Shown here: in pieces, positions 1 to 9,928 of the stretch
Numbering within the stretch: position 1 is the first letter of the stretch
Layout: every line of letters starts with the position of its first letter
NCBI GenBank assembly: GCA_019056595.1
Contig: CP036163.1
Coordinates: 1,674,001 to 1,738,000 of the forward strand
DNA: 64,000 nucleotides
Source: Pectobacterium atrosepticum
Lineage (GTDB): Bacteria; Pseudomonadota; Gammaproteobacteria; Enterobacterales; Enterobacteriaceae
Direction: 5' to 3'
Position numbers and translations under genes: made by a program
The notes under the pieces: generated by a model
What the model was told of the DNA's origin: nothing
Databases searched by the model: none
The model's input: only the letters and a program-made list of their open reading frames with translations

Positions 1-190
1 TACTCTGGACGCTGGAAGGGGCATCACCGGGCAGGATCCCGGAGTTGGTCAAAGATGTGGCGAGCATAGTGCAGATGGTGAAGCTTCCGCCGTGCAGAGA
101 AAGAGCCCTCCCCGAATAGTGAAGGAAAGGCCCCAAAAGTATGCAACGGCACGGAGAAAAATGCCAGCCAAGCTTAACTGACTGGCATTA
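1..190 (+). mobile_element. Right end of an IS4-family insertion sequence
   Basis: This is the terminal part of an insertion sequence that begins before the window. Read inward from position 190, the end begins TAATGCCAGTCAGTTAAG, which closely resembles the terminal inverted repeat I remember for E. coli IS4 (TAATGCCGATCAGTTAAG). The transposase reading frame ends about 10 bp before this terminus, as expected. The element sits inside a tyrosine integrase gene, because integrase-like translation begins just beyond it. The left end and the target duplication are outside the window. The family assignment rests on memory of the repeat and on the C-terminal protein motif. Confidence 0.65.
3..181 (+). 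pseudogene. IS4-family transposase, 3' end with frameshift
   Basis: Frame 3 from position 3 reads a plausible transposase C-terminal region (TLEGASPGRIPELVKDV) and stops at 117-119. Frame 2 from about position 113 then continues the family-like tail, PRIVKERPQKY, to a TGA at 179-181. One missing base in the C run at 110-113 explains both halves, so this copy probably cannot make a normal C-terminus. The IS4 identification is from the motif pattern. A sequencing error in the homopolymer is an alternative explanation. Confidence 0.55.
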
Positions 191-625
191 CCTAACTATA
201 GGGGCTTTTTATTTGCACTAAACAATACCGCATGTCGCGTGCTGAAAAAACAATTAGGTCATCACCACCGCTGAGTTTTCGTGTACCGAGAAAACTGCAC
301 TAAACCTGACGGCACCGAATCCCCATCGGTTCGCAAGATGAGAACAGACAGCAACAAGGCATGGAGCGCTAAAGCGTTCGGGCATTAGCAATTTCTGATT
401 CCATGACTTGAGGCATACATGGGCGAGTTGGCTGGTTCAGTCTGGCGTTTCTCTTTTGGCACTGAAGGAGTTGGGGGATGGGAAACGCTGGAAATGGTTC
501 AGCGTTATGCGCATTTATCATCCGGACATCTAAGTGAGCATGCCAGTAAAATTGACGCGATTTTAGAACGCAATGGCACAAATATGGCACAAAAGGAAAA
601 CATGTTTTATATGAAAGCAAGGTAA
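191..625 (+). pseudogene. Decayed tyrosine-recombinase integrase (3' part)
   Basis: This is the catalytic half of a prophage or island integrase. The tail is open from 419 to 625 and carries the nucleophile motif MVQRYAHLS. Upstream, translation gives [12 protein letters not shown] (the conserved RH box) and VFVYRENC. The frame is broken by a TGA at 272-274, a shift near 365, a TGA at 396-398 and a one-base loss in the G run near 473-478, and the IS4 end at 190 cuts it at the 5' side. It lies directly beside the 3' end of tRNA-Thr, the usual position for such integrases. It cannot encode a working enzyme as written. Confidence 0.8.
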
Positions 626-639
626 GTCATTGAAAACTA

Positions 640-715
640 TGGTGCCGATAATAGGAGTCGAACCTACGACCTTCGCATTACGAATGCGCTGCTCTACCAA
701 CTGAGCTATATCGGC
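640..715 (-). tRNA. thrW: tRNA-Thr (anticodon CGU)
   Basis: On the minus strand the 76-nt sequence begins GCCGATATAGCTCAG and ends with an encoded CCA at 640-642. The anticodon loop TTCGTAA gives the anticodon CGT, which reads the threonine codon ACG. It appears identical to E. coli thrW as I remember it, and it lies downstream of proB-proA as in E. coli. Its 3' end is a known integration target for island integrases, and a broken integrase sits 15 bp away, so the 3' part of this gene is probably an attachment-site copy. Confidence 0.95.
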
Positions 716-760
716 TTTGGGACCGTCGTGGCGAGAGCCAGACGTGAACTACGGGGTGAC

Positions 761-789
761 AAACTAGTGATAATGGTACAGCAAGTCAA
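761..789 (-). promoter_or_regulatory. Probable thrW promoter
   Basis: On the minus strand a TTGACT (784-789) is followed after 17 bp by TAGTTT (761-766) and then a GC-rich GTCACCCC, the discriminator type found at stable-RNA promoters. The spacing and the position about 45 bp upstream of the tRNA fit a thrW promoter. The -10 match is weak (about 3 of 6). Confidence 0.45.
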
Positions 790-1173
790 GCGTTTGGCGA
801 TCGTCTGCTGGTTTTATCATCATCCACCCTGTGCTGATAATTTTCAGTGCTAATAACGTCATACGCTATATCTTTTCGGCTTAACAGATGCACATACAGA
901 ACCCATGGCCTAAATCTCCATTCTCTTCGGGAGAAGTACCAAAAAGATAATACCTGATTATGTGAAAACTATGCTTTCTGTGGAGATAAATATTAAGTTT
1001 TATATACAGCGTGATATTTACAATAAAAATATCTTTTTACCCTTCGACTATAACCGCAACACATAACAATACCCACCTGTACGGTTTAAGATAATTCCCT
1101 ATTCTTTTTATTCTCTATTTTGCTCTACTTAAGCAGCCAAGACGAAAAGGACGTTGTCTTAACGTGAAGCTCT

Positions 1174-1204
1174 CAATAATACGTTGTCGACGACAAGATT
1201 ATTG
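1174..1204. repeat. 31-bp palindrome upstream of the coiled-coil gene
   Basis: The arms CAATAAT and ATTATTG enclose the inner palindrome TTGTCGACGACAA, giving a near-perfect inverted repeat 39 bp before the start codon. It could be an operator for a dimeric regulator or a hairpin in the 5' leader. There is no T-run, so it is not a typical terminator. Confidence 0.6.
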
Positions 1205-1242
1205 TTAGCGTAGTCATAACGCGCTGTAAGAGGAAATACACC

Positions 1243-1662
1243 ATGAATATGAAACCATTGTTTTTAGGCTTAATACTGGGAACCAGTTACATTGGCATGG
1301 CGGCAGCAAATGACCTGGATTCAACCCGAGCATCGGCGGAATCTGCCTTCAGCCACGATCGTGTTGAAGCGAGAGAAAAAGCGTCAGAAGCGCGAACTAA
1401 AGCGCATGAGCATGAAACTCAGGCGCGGGAAAAAGCGAATGATTTCAAAGCCGATCTAAAATCAAGGGAGCCAGAAGCCCGAGAAAAAGCAGACAAAGTC
1501 AACGCTGATGTAAAATCCAGAGAATCCGAAGTCAGAAAAGACGCCGAAAAAAGCTGGGCTGATGCCAAAACGAAAGCAGATAATTTTAACAGCCGAGCGG
1601 AAAAACAGGCTCACGAAACTGCCAACTCAATCCATAACGCCACAGAGAAGCATCAACGTTAA
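1243..1662 (+). CDS. Periplasmic Lys/Glu/Ala-rich coiled-coil protein, unknown function
   Basis: This 139-residue protein has an N-terminal signal peptide (hydrophobic residues 6-22, probable cut after MAAA near residue 23). The mature chain is highly charged and almost entirely helical by composition. It contains recurring AREKA-type units (EAREKASEA, QAREKANDF, EAREKADKV) spaced about 20 residues apart, a pattern like LEA-type or stress-related helical proteins. No cysteine or catalytic motif is visible. AGAGGA precedes the ATG at a good distance. It stands alone between thrW and proA, with a palindrome upstream and a long hairpin downstream. I do not recognise the family; a role in the periplasm under stress is only a guess. 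Confidence 0.75.
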   Translation: MNMKPLFLGLILGTSYIGMAAANDLDSTRASAESAFSHDRVEAREKASEARTKAHEHETQAREKANDFKADLKSREPEAREKADKVNADVKSRESEVRKDAEKSWADAKTKADNFNSRAEKQAHETANSIHNATEKHQR

Positions 1663-1700
1663 TATGAAATAATGTATTTTTGAAACAAAGGATAAATAAT

Positions 1701-1780
1701 TATCCTCCGATAGCAAGACAGACTATGGATCTGTGAAATATCGCACAAAGCATAGTTTGTTACTATTGGAGGATATTTTT
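1701..1780 (+). terminator. Long imperfect hairpin followed by T-run
   Basis: The arms at 1701-1726 (beginning TATCCTCCGATAG) and 1751-1775 (ending CTATTGGAGGATA) pair imperfectly over about 25 bp across a 24-nt loop. TTTTT follows at 1776-1780. It can end transcription of the gene at 1243. The stem is longer than usual for a terminator, so it could also be a small palindromic repeat element. Confidence 0.55.
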
Positions 1781-1879
1781 CTGATGCAGTTATTTTATTG
1801 CATTTATATTTTCGCATTAAATTTCAATTTAAATAACGATGGCGCAGCAGAGCAATACAGTTGAAATAAATACTTTTAT

Positions 1880-1926
1880 CGGAATAAAAATAATTGCTGC
1901 GCATCTCTTTGAGATGCGCAGCAATT
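1880..1926 (-). terminator. proBA terminator
   Basis: A perfect 16-bp stem (AATTGCTGCGCATCTC at 1892-1907 and its complement at 1911-1926, loop TTT) lies just after the proA stop codon. On the minus strand it is followed by TATTTTTATT. This is a strong rho-independent terminator. Confidence 0.85.
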
Positions 1927-1932
1927 CATCGA

Positions 1933-3186
1933 TTAGGCACGAATCAAATCATCACCATAACCAATCCACTTATAGGTGGTCAGCGCTTCCAGCCCCATTG
2001 GACCACGAGCGTGCAATTTCTGGGTACTGACCGCCACTTCCGCGCCCAGACCAAACTGGCCACCGTCGGTGAAGCGCGTACTGGCGTTGACATACACCGC
2101 TGAGGAATCCACTTCACGCACGAAGCGCTCCGCATTGCTCAAGGAGCGTGTCAGAATCGCATCAGAGTGCTGCGTACCATGTTCGCGGATATGGGCAACC
2201 GCCGCATCCAGATCGTCCACCAGCGTGACGTTCAGGTCGTTAGAGAGCCATTCATCGTTGTAGTTGGCGTCTTCCACAGCAACGACGTTAGCCGGGCCAC
2301 CGGTCAGGTAAGGCATTGCTGAAGGGCTAGCGTGTAACGTAACGCCCGACGCCGCCATTTTCTTGCTCAGTTCAGGCAGGAAACGCTCGGCAATGCTTCG
2401 ATTGACTAACAGCGTTTCCAGGCTGTTACAGGCGCTAGGGCGCTGCACCTTGGCACTTTCAATAACCGTCAACGCCTTGTCGAAATCGATGCTGTCATCG
2501 GCATAGATGTGACACACGCCGATACCACCAGTGATCACCGGAATCGTCGATTGTTCACGACACAGCTTATGCAAGCCTGCGCCCCCACGTGGAATCAGCA
2601 TATCCACGTAGCGATCCAGCTTCAGCAGTTGATTGACTAGCTCGCGATCCGGGCTTTCAATCGCCTGCACCGCAGCAGCTGGCAGGCCACACTGCGAAAG
2701 CGCCTGCTGAATGACTTTTACCGTAGCCGCATTGGTGCGGTACGTCTCTTTGCCACCGCGCAGAATTACCGCATTACCGGTTTTCAGGCACAGGGAAGCC
2801 ACGTCAATGGTGACGTTCGGGCGCGCTTCATAAATTACGCCAACCACGCCCAGCGGCACGCGGCGACGCTCTAACTTCAGCCCGTTATCCAGCATGTTGC
2901 CGTCAATCACCTGCCCTACCGGATCGGTCAAGCGACACACCTGGCGCACATCGCTGGCAATCGCACTCAGTCTTTCCTGCGTTAAAAGCAGACGATCCAG
3001 TAACGCCTCGCTCATGCCATTTTGGCGTGCATCGGCTAAATCCAGCGCGTTAGCCGCCAGAATCGTTGCACTCTCAGCTTCCAGCAAATCTGCAATTGTC
3101 AGCAGCGCACGATCTTTCTGAGCCGTGCTCAAGACCGACAGTTGATAAGAGGCCGCTTTTGCCGCTTTACCCATTTGTTCCAGCAT
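1933..3186 (-). CDS. proA: Gamma-glutamyl phosphate reductase
   Basis: ProA catalyses the second step of proline synthesis, the NADPH-dependent reduction of gamma-glutamyl phosphate to glutamate semialdehyde in the cytoplasm. The 417-residue length equals E. coli ProA, and the sequence is closely similar throughout. It includes the aldehyde-dehydrogenase-type segment [13 protein letters not shown], the RGGKET region, the catalytic cysteine segment [11 protein letters not shown] and the C-terminal [10 protein letters not shown]. It lies 10 bp after proB, clearly in one operon, and ends at a strong terminator. It is followed by thrW as in E. coli. Confidence 0.97.
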   Translation of the reverse strand: MLEQMGKAAKAASYQLSVLSTAQKDRALLTIADLLEAESATILAANALDLADARQNGMSEALLDRLLLTQERLSAIASDVRQVCRLTDPVGQVIDGNMLDNGLKLERRRVPLGVVGVIYEARPNVTIDVASLCLKTGNAVILRGGKETYRTNAATVKVIQQALSQCGLPAAAVQAIESPDRELVNQLLKLDRYVDMLIPRGGAGLHKLCREQSTIPVITGGIGVCHIYADDSIDFDKALTVIESAKVQRPSACNSLETLLVNRSIAERFLPELSKKMAASGVTLHASPSAMPYLTGGPANVVAVEDANYNDEWLSNDLNVTLVDDLDAAVAHIREHGTQHSDAILTRSLSNAERFVREVDSSAVYVNASTRFTDGGQFGLGAEVAVSTQKLHARGPMGLEALTTYKWIGYGDDLIRA

Positions 3187-3196
3187 CGCGAACTCC

Positions 3197-4300
3197 TTAA
3201 TTGATAATCATATCGTCGCGATGGATAGCCACCGGACCATATTCGTAGCCAAGAATCTCGGCAATCTGTTGAGAATGATGTCCGGCAATCAGGCGCAGCG
3301 CATCGCTGTTGTAACGCGTCACGGCATGCGCCACATCGCGGCCCGCTAGGCTACGCACGCGAATCACTTCGCCACGAGAGAAATTGCCTTCTACCGTGCG
3401 GATACCTTTAGGCAGCAGCGAGCTACCGCGTTCGAGGATCGCCGAAAGCGCGCCGTCATCGACGGTGATTTCCCCCGCCGGTGGTGCACCAAAAATCCAG
3501 TGTTTGCGGCTTTCCAGCGGCGTATCCAGTGCATGAAAACGTGTTCCGACGGAAATATCAGCAATCACATCGCCAATCACGCCCGGTTTGCTGCCTGCGG
3601 CAATCACCACGTCGATGCCGGCGCGACAGGCCACATCGGCAGCCTGCAACTTAGTCGACATGCCGCCCGTTCCGAGGCCAGACACGCTGTCACCCGCAAT
3701 ACTGCGCAGCGCATCGTTGATGCCGGTCACTTCACGGATCAGTTCCGCATCAGGATTATTACGCGGATCGGCGGTAAACAGCCCCGCCTGATCGGTTAGC
3801 AACAGTAGCTTATCCGCATCGGCCAGAATCGCGGCCAGCGCGGACAGGTTGTCGTTATCGCCGACCTTGATCTCAGCGGTCGCAACCGCATCGTTTTCAT
3901 TAATCACTGGAACGATGTTGTTATCCAGCAGCGCCCGCATGGTGTCACGTGCATTGAGGAAACGCTCACGATCTTCCATATCCGCACGCGTCAGCAGCAT
4001 CTGCCCGACGTGGATACCGTAGATGGAAAACAGCTGTTCCCACAGTTGAATCAGGCGGCTTTGGCCCACGGCGGCCAGCAGTTGTTTGGTTGCAATCGTG
4101 GCCGGGAGTTCGGGGTAGCCCAAATGTTCGCGCCCAGCAGCAATCGCCCCTGAGGTGACAATAACAATCCGGTGCCCTGCCGCATGTTGCTGCGCGCACT
4201 GGCGCACCAGTTCAACAATGTGAGCACGGTTAAGACGGCGTGAACCGCCGGTTAACACGCTGGTGCCCAGTTTCACAACCAAAGTCTGGCTGCCGCTCAT
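3197..4300 (-). CDS. proB: Glutamate 5-kinase
   Basis: ProB phosphorylates glutamate with ATP, the first and proline-inhibited step of proline synthesis. The N-terminal amino-acid-kinase domain shows [12 protein letters not shown] at the start, [10 protein letters not shown] near residue 50, NENDAVAT and the [13 protein letters not shown] segment. A PUA RNA-binding-like domain follows from about residue 277. I chose the ATG at 4300 (MSGSQTLVV, 367 residues, same length as E. coli ProB) over an in-frame upstream start at 4324, because AGAGA lies just before it and the family begins there. It is the first gene of proBA. Confidence 0.96.
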   Translation of the reverse strand: MSGSQTLVVKLGTSVLTGGSRRLNRAHIVELVRQCAQQHAAGHRIVIVTSGAIAAGREHLGYPELPATIATKQLLAAVGQSRLIQLWEQLFSIYGIHVGQMLLTRADMEDRERFLNARDTMRALLDNNIVPVINENDAVATAEIKVGDNDNLSALAAILADADKLLLLTDQAGLFTADPRNNPDAELIREVTGINDALRSIAGDSVSGLGTGGMSTKLQAADVACRAGIDVVIAAGSKPGVIGDVIADISVGTRFHALDTPLESRKHWIFGAPPAGEITVDDGALSAILERGSSLLPKGIRTVEGNFSRGEVIRVRSLAGRDVAHAVTRYNSDALRLIAGHHSQQIAEILGYEYGPVAIHRDDMIIN

Positions 4301-4360
4301 AATTTCTCTGCCGTTGGATGTCAAAAAATAAGAATAAGGAAAACGTTGTAACAGGACAGG

Positions 4361-4386
4361 CGCGTTATGCCAACAGGCATAACGCG
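4361..4386. repeat. Hairpin between crl and proB
   Basis: A perfect 11-bp inverted repeat (CGCGTTATGCC, loop AACA, complement) lies between the crl stop codon and the proB start. On the minus strand no T-run follows, so a terminator role for crl is uncertain. It could instead be a leader element of proBA. Confidence 0.5.
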
Positions 4387-4423
4387 AAAACCTGCGAATA
4401 AATCGGGGATCGTCAAGGAAGTA

Positions 4424-4798
4424 TCACGGTCGTGCGACGAGGGTACAGGCGGGTTCCAGTGAGCGCAGCAATTTCTCTAGTCGAACATGGAAAGCCTGTT
4501 TGGCATTTTCTACCTGTTCAATCACGGCTTTGCCCTTAATTTTTTCCTCACGCCAGTTACCCTGTTTATCAAACAGACCATAGTGATACTCATAGGAAAA
4601 GGCTTTCCCGGTATCTTCCAAATTCAGCCACCAGCCCCAGAACTCACGCTCTTCCGGTGCTGGCTTGATATTGACGCAAACCGCCAGGCAATCAAAGAAG
4701 AATGCGGTATCCTCGCACTGCGCTTCACGGATATAAGGCCCCAACGCCGTAAAATTTTTCATCAGTCTGCTTTTGGGGTGTCCACTCGGTAACATCAT
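4424..4798 (-). CDS. crl: Sigma factor-binding protein Crl
   Basis: Crl binds sigma-S and favours assembly of the sigma-S RNA polymerase holoenzyme, raising stationary-phase and stress gene expression. The 124-residue protein matches the Crl family, with conserved [42 protein letters not shown] and [10 protein letters not shown]. It is about nine residues shorter than E. coli Crl (133) at the C-terminus. The start at 4798 (MMLPSG, aligned with E. coli MTLPSG) is preceded by AGGAG. Unlike E. coli, no phoE gene lies between crl and proB. Confidence 0.94.
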   Translation of the reverse strand: MMLPSGHPKSRLMKNFTALGPYIREAQCEDTAFFFDCLAVCVNIKPAPEEREFWGWWLNLEDTGKAFSYEYHYGLFDKQGNWREEKIKGKAVIEQVENAKQAFHVRLEKLLRSLEPACTLVARP

Positions 4799-4902
4799 CT
4801 ACGATCTCCTCTGGTTGAACATTCTTTTTAGCAGAGAATGGCAATTTATCAACCACCTGGCATAAGGTTACTGTTCAGTGCTCAAGTGTTTATTCATCAT
4901 GA

Positions 4903-6153
4903 TCAACACACTTTATCCTGCAACCACCTGCTAATTTGCTGTAGTGCGCGATCAAAATTCTGATACACCGGAGAGAAATTAACCGGCATCAGCTTACCTT
5001 GTGCGGATGAATTCACAATCAGGCTGGCCTCTTCTTTCGGACATAGCAGATCGTTCTCCCAATAGCCCGCCAGCATCGGCGTCGGGCAGCGACGTCCCAG
5101 CAGCCCCTGCGTTTTCAGCGAATAACGTCCAAGCTCGGTTTTCAGCGACGCATCCGTTGAGAACGGCATACCCAACCGACTCGCCAGCACATCCATAAAC
5201 ATATCCGGCACCTGCTGCTGGCGATTAGGATCGCTTAACAGATGATGCACCACTGGGCCGAGACAGGCCACGCCGCGTAAGCGCTGTGATTCCAGATAAG
5301 CCAGACGCACAGCAATATTGGCACCAAAACGGAAACCAAATGCAGTAACGCGGCAGTGATCGACCCACGGGACATCCGGCAGCGCACGCAAGACTTGCTG
5401 ATGAAGAAAACTGGAATCCTGAGTCAACTTCCAGCGGGAAGAGAACCCAACAGAGGGAACATCAATCGTCAACATCGCCATACCCGCTGGCGCAAAATAG
5501 TCCTGAAACAGGCGGTGATAATCGCTCTGCAACGTTTCCAGGCTGCCGCACATGAGGACGGTCGGAAAAGGGGCTTTTCCTTGCGATGGCATATGCAGAA
5601 AGCCAGTCAGCGTGCCGCCGCCAGCAATAGGAAAGGTCAGTTCTTTGAGTTCGTAAGGCAGGTACTTAGCGGCTTCTTCATAGGCGCGATTTGCCAGCGT
5701 TTGCGCCTGTTCAGCCAGCTCATCGCCTTTAATATGCGGATACGCAGCGATGCTGTAGAGGTTGGCCGCATTCAACCAAAATTGTCCGGTTTGCGCGTCA
5801 TCACCACTTTCTGTTGCCCGCTGCTGCCAGTCTGCGCCTTGCTTCGCCCATTCATAAATCCAGTTACCGCCTCGGTAGCCGATCACCGTATCGAGCAACT
5901 GTTCGTTGCTTCGGTCAGCCTGGCTGGCGGCGATACGCGACAGTACGTCTTCAATTTCCCACGGGTTGACACCACGCCAAATCCACATCAGTCGGTTAAT
6001 CATCCGATACCAACTGCTGGTCTTTTCTCCTTCCAGCGTAGAGTGCAGCCCCTGCGTTTCCTGATCGTGTCGCGTACGTCTGACTAACGTCGAGGTTTCT
6101 CGATGTTTGAAGGATGGTTTGAATAGCGTTTCAGACAGGTTAGCTTGCGCCAC
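4903..6153 (-). CDS. frsA: Esterase-like protein FrsA
   Basis: FrsA (YafA) is an alpha/beta-hydrolase-fold protein reported to bind enzyme IIA-Glc and influence the balance of fermentation and respiration. The 416 residues align along the whole of the 414-residue E. coli protein, including [36 protein letters not shown] and [12 protein letters not shown]. The usual nucleophile elbow GxSxG is replaced by FGFRFGAN, as in E. coli FrsA, so classical serine esterase activity is doubtful. It lies between gpt and crl, the E. coli order. Confidence 0.94.
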   Translation of the reverse strand: MAQANLSETLFKPSFKHRETSTLVRRTRHDQETQGLHSTLEGEKTSSWYRMINRLMWIWRGVNPWEIEDVLSRIAASQADRSNEQLLDTVIGYRGGNWIYEWAKQGADWQQRATESGDDAQTGQFWLNAANLYSIAAYPHIKGDELAEQAQTLANRAYEEAAKYLPYELKELTFPIAGGGTLTGFLHMPSQGKAPFPTVLMCGSLETLQSDYHRLFQDYFAPAGMAMLTIDVPSVGFSSRWKLTQDSSFLHQQVLRALPDVPWVDHCRVTAFGFRFGANIAVRLAYLESQRLRGVACLGPVVHHLLSDPNRQQQVPDMFMDVLASRLGMPFSTDASLKTELGRYSLKTQGLLGRRCPTPMLAGYWENDLLCPKEEASLIVNSSAQGKLMPVNFSPVYQNFDRALQQISRWLQDKVC

Positions 6154-6313
6154 AGCAGCCTCCGTTAATGTGAACCGCCGTTAGCGGACATCAGACGACT
6201 TCTTCGTCACCTGCTAAAGTGTAACGAACTCAGGCTAGGGAAGACAAATGCCAACGACAGAAAGACACGATCGGATCAAGCCTACGCCAGAAATCATAAG
6301 AGAGTAGAAACAA

Positions 6314-6338
6314 CAATGCCCGGCTAAACCGGGCATTG
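6314..6338 (-). terminator. gpt terminator
   Basis: The 10-bp stem CAATGCCCGG / CCGGGCATTG with a 5-nt loop lies 32 bp after the gpt stop codon. On the minus strand it is followed by TTGTTTCT, a modest T-rich tract. Confidence 0.65.
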
Positions 6339-6369
6339 CAGGAAATCGATTGAATTATCGCTCAGGCGA

Positions 6370-6828
6370 TTAACGGCCAGACAAAGGCGGAACAAATACC
6401 ACGCACATATCCCACGGCTGTTCAATCCACGTATCCTGCGGGATATCAATGACGTAGTCGTCAACCAGTGGCTGACCAGCAGGTTTGGCGAAAATGGTCA
6501 CAAAGTGCGCTTTCGGATACATATCACGAATCGCTTTTGCCGTCCCACCGGTATCAACCAAATCGTCAACCACGATAAATCCTTCGCCATCACCCTCGGC
6601 ACGCTTGATCACTTTCATTTCGCGCTGGTTGTCATGGTCATAACTGGAGATGCAAACGGTATCAACGTGACGAATGCCAAGCTCACGCGCCAGCAGCGCG
6701 CCAGGAACCAGGCCACCGCGGCTTACAGCAATGATGCCTTTCCATTGTTCGGCAGGCAGTAAACGCTGTGCCAGTTTGCGGGCATGAATTTGCAACATAT
6801 CCCAGGTTACGACGTACTTTTCGCTCAT
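6370..6828 (-). CDS. gpt: Xanthine-guanine phosphoribosyltransferase
   Basis: Gpt salvages guanine, xanthine and, less well, hypoxanthine, joining them to PRPP to give GMP, XMP and IMP at the inner membrane face. The 152 residues equal the E. coli enzyme in length. The PRPP-binding motif [13 protein letters not shown] is complete, and the flexible-loop region [10 protein letters not shown] and the base-binding WIEQPWD near the C-terminus are present. It is divergent from pepD, as in E. coli, and ends in its own hairpin. Confidence 0.97.
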   Translation of the reverse strand: MSEKYVVTWDMLQIHARKLAQRLLPAEQWKGIIAVSRGGLVPGALLARELGIRHVDTVCISSYDHDNQREMKVIKRAEGDGEGFIVVDDLVDTGGTAKAIRDMYPKAHFVTIFAKPAGQPLVDDYVIDIPQDTWIEQPWDMCVVFVPPLSGR

Positions 6829-7270
<442 letters not shown>

Positions 7271-8731
7271 GTGTCTGAATTGTCTCAACTTTCCCCCCAG
7301 CCTCTGTGGGATATTTTCGCCAAGATCTGTTCTATCCCGCACCCTTCTTATCATGAAGAAGCGCTGGCCGCGCACATTCTGGAATGGGCTAAAGAGAAAG
7401 GCATCTATGCCGAGCGCGATCAGGTTGGCAATATTCTGCTGCGCAAAGCGGCAACCGCAGGCATGGAAAATCGCAAACCTGTCGTGTTGCAGGCGCATCT
7501 GGACATGGTGCCGCAGAAAAACAACGACACCGTGCATGATTTCACCACCGATCCGATCCAACCTTACGTTGACGGTGAATGGCTGAAAGCGCGCGGTACC
7601 ACGCTGGGCGCGGATAACGGTATTGGCATGGCTTCCGCGCTGGCGGTGCTGGCCGATCCGAGCGTCGAGCACGGTCCGCTGGAAGTGCTGCTGACCATGA
7701 CGGAAGAAGCGGGTATGGATGGCGCGTTTGGCCTGCAACCTAACTGGCTTCAGGGCGAAATCCTGATCAACACCGATTCGGAAGAAGAAGGCGAGATCTA
7801 CATGGGTTGCGCGGGTGGTATTGATTTCATTACCCGTCTGCCGCTGGTACGTGAAGTGCCACCAGCCGGTTACCAAACGCTGAAGCTGACGATTAAAGGA
7901 CTGAAAGGCGGCCACTCCGGCGGCGACATTCATCTGGGACTGGGCAACGCCAACAAATTGCTGGCACGTTTCCTGTTCGAGCAGGCGGAAGCGTTGGATA
8001 TCCGCATTCTCGATCTGAACGGTGGCACGCTGCGTAACGCGATTCCACGTGAAGCTTTCGCAACGCTGTCACTGCCTGCCGCTAATGTCGAGCAGTTGAA
8101 GACGCTGAGCCAGGACTATCTGGCCGTGTTGAAGAATGAGCTGTCTGCGGTTGAGAAAAACCTGACCGTGCTGGTGGAAGCCAACGACAGCAACGAACAT
8201 CCACTGACGCAAGACAGCCGCGACCGTCTGCTGGGGCTGCTCAACGCGACGCCGAACGGCGTGATCCGTATGAGCGACGACGTCAAAGGCGTGGTGGAAA
8301 CCTCACTGAACCTTGGTGTTGTCACCATGGAAGACGATCATGCGGAAATTATCTGCCTGATTCGTTCGCTGATCGACAGCGGTAAAGACGCCGTAGTCGG
8401 TACGCTGACAGCTCTGGGCCAATTGGCTGGTGCGAAAACGTCACCGAAAGGCGGCTACCCAGGCTGGCAGCCGGATGCGCATTCGCCAGTAATGGCGCTG
8501 GTTCGCGAAACGTATCAGAAGCAGTTCAATAAGACGCCGAACATCATGGTGATTCACGCAGGGCTGGAATGTGGCCTGTTCAAAAAACCGTACCCAGACA
8601 TGGATATGGTCTCCATTGGGCCGACCATCACCGGACCGCACTCACCGGATGAACAAGTTCATATCGGCAGCGTCGATCTGTACTGGAAATTGCTCACAGA
8701 ACTGCTGAAAGCGATTCCACCACGCGCCTAA
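7271..8731 (+). CDS. pepD: Cytosolic non-specific dipeptidase (peptidase D)
   Basis: PepD is a zinc-dependent M20-family aminoacyl-histidine dipeptidase that hydrolyses a wide range of dipeptides in the cytoplasm. The 486 residues match E. coli PepD (485). Metal and catalytic residues are visible: QAHLDMV (H76, D78), GADNG (D115), TEEAG (E145, E146) and, further on, the dimerisation lid region with KGGHSGGDIH. The start is a GTG at 7271 with AAGGAG 9 nt upstream; it aligns with the E. coli start. An ERIC element lies in the leader. Confidence 0.96.
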   Translation: MSELSQLSPQPLWDIFAKICSIPHPSYHEEALAAHILEWAKEKGIYAERDQVGNILLRKAATAGMENRKPVVLQAHLDMVPQKNNDTVHDFTTDPIQPYVDGEWLKARGTTLGADNGIGMASALAVLADPSVEHGPLEVLLTMTEEAGMDGAFGLQPNWLQGEILINTDSEEEGEIYMGCAGGIDFITRLPLVREVPPAGYQTLKLTIKGLKGGHSGGDIHLGLGNANKLLARFLFEQAEALDIRILDLNGGTLRNAIPREAFATLSLPAANVEQLKTLSQDYLAVLKNELSAVEKNLTVLVEANDSNEHPLTQDSRDRLLGLLNATPNGVIRMSDDVKGVVETSLNLGVVTMEDDHAEIICLIRSLIDSGKDAVVGTLTALGQLAGAKTSPKGGYPGWQPDAHSPVMALVRETYQKQFNKTPNIMVIHAGLECGLFKKPYPDMDMVSIGPTITGPHSPDEQVHIGSVDLYWKLLTELLKAIPPRA

Positions 8732-8749
8732 TCGTATTGCTGTAAAACC

Positions 8750-8778
8750 GAGGCGACGGATATCCGTCGCCTTTTTAT
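8750..8778 (+). terminator. pepD terminator
   Basis: The stem GGCGACGGA / TCCGTCGCC with a 2-nt loop is followed by TTTTTATT, 20 bp after the pepD stop codon. It also separates pepD from the convergent dinB. Confidence 0.85.
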
Positions 8779-8794
8779 TCCCAGCCAGTCACCA

Positions 8795-9853
8795 TTATCC
8801 CCAATCAAACACCAGTTGGCGCTCAATTTGCGGATCGAGTAGCGTCACATGTAGCCCAACCAGCCGGACGCCTCTGGATTTACGCCGCTCCTGCCAGGTT
8901 TGTTGCGCCAACTTCAACAGATCCTGTTTATTCAACATCGGCCACACATGTTCCTGCGTCGTTTGCTGAAAATCATCAAACTTGAGTTTTACCCCCTGAC
9001 GCGCAATATGCAGATCGGGTTTCACCCGTTTCAGACGAACTTCCAACTCCTGATAAAGTTGTTCGATCAGGTTTTCACACTGATCCCAGTTGTGGATATC
9101 CTGCGCCAGCGTCTTCTCTACTCCGACTGATTTCCTCTGCCGATCCGGTGAAATCTGCCGATCGTCAATCCCCTGACATCGCTCCCACAGCACACGGCCA
9201 AACTTGCCGAACGCTTTAAGCAGATCCGCCAACGCATATACCCGCACATCGGCACAGGTATGCAGGCCACGTTCTTCCAGCCGTTTCGCCGTCACTTTCC
9301 CGACGCCGGGAATCTTCTCCAGAGGCAGCGCGAGAAGGAAATCATCCACCTGCTCCGGTGTAATCACATATTGTCCATTCGGCTTATTTAACTCAGACGC
9401 GACCTTCGCCAGAAACTTGATCGGCGCAATGCCTGCTGAAGCAGTGAGATTCAGCTCATCCGCAATCGTTCGGCGGATTTCTTCCGCGATCCGCGTCGCC
9501 GAACCGTTGCAGTGCGGGCTATCGGTGACATCCAGATAGGCTTCATCCAGAGAAAGTGGTTCGATCAATGAGGTATAGCGGGAGAAAATCTCGCGAATTT
9601 GGCGCGAAGTGGACTTATACACCTCCATACGCCCCGGTAACAACGTGAGGTGCGGACACAGGCGCAGTGCGGTTGCCGTCGCCATCGCACTGCGGACACC
9701 GTAGCGTCGGGCAGGATAGTTAGCTGTACTAATAACACCACGTCGATCGGCGCTTCCACCAATCGCCAGAGGAATATCGCGCAGGCGCGGGTTATCACGC
9801 ATCTCAATTGCTGCGTAGAAGCAGTCCATATCAACATGAATGATTTTGCGCAT
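8795..9853 (-). CDS. dinB: DNA polymerase IV
   Basis: DinB is the Y-family translesion DNA polymerase of the SOS response. The 352 residues from [17 protein letters not shown] match E. coli Pol IV (351). The catalytic acidic residues are in VDMD (D8) and SLDEAYLD, the thumb has the helix-hairpin-helix segment [13 protein letters not shown], and the C-terminus ends RQLVFDWG. The last residues resemble a beta-clamp-binding peptide. I chose the ATG at 9853 rather than an in-frame start at 9907, because GAGGG precedes it and the LexA box lies between the two. Confidence 0.96.
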   Translation of the reverse strand: MRKIIHVDMDCFYAAIEMRDNPRLRDIPLAIGGSADRRGVISTANYPARRYGVRSAMATATALRLCPHLTLLPGRMEVYKSTSRQIREIFSRYTSLIEPLSLDEAYLDVTDSPHCNGSATRIAEEIRRTIADELNLTASAGIAPIKFLAKVASELNKPNGQYVITPEQVDDFLLALPLEKIPGVGKVTAKRLEERGLHTCADVRVYALADLLKAFGKFGRVLWERCQGIDDRQISPDRQRKSVGVEKTLAQDIHNWDQCENLIEQLYQELEVRLKRVKPDLHIARQGVKLKFDDFQQTTQEHVWPMLNKQDLLKLAQQTWQERRKSRGVRLVGLHVTLLDPQIERQLVFDWG

Positions 9854-9871
9854 ACTGGCCCTCTGACGATA

Positions 9872-9887
9872 CTGTATGAATATACAG
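9872..9887 (-). promoter_or_regulatory. LexA (SOS) box of dinB
   Basis: CTGTATGAATATACAG fits the consensus CTGT-N8-ACAG exactly and lies 19 bp upstream of the dinB start codon. It indicates LexA repression and DNA-damage induction, as known for dinB in E. coli. Confidence 0.9.
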
Positions 9888-9928
9888 ATCAAAGTCAGTG
9901 TAGACAAGTTGCGCGATGCTTGCCGTGT

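Larger units (their letters stand above)
716..1242. other. Intergenic region upstream of the coiled-coil gene
   Basis: I see no gene in this stretch. It holds the thrW promoter at its left end, then about 350 bp of AT-rich DNA, and near its right end the palindrome at 1174-1204. It must hold the promoter of the gene at 1243, but I cannot single out a convincing -35/-10 pair. Confidence 0.6.

Noticed and set aside
5356..6087. Plus-strand frame of 243 codons opposite frsA
   Set aside because: It is antisense to frsA, which matches its family over the full length.
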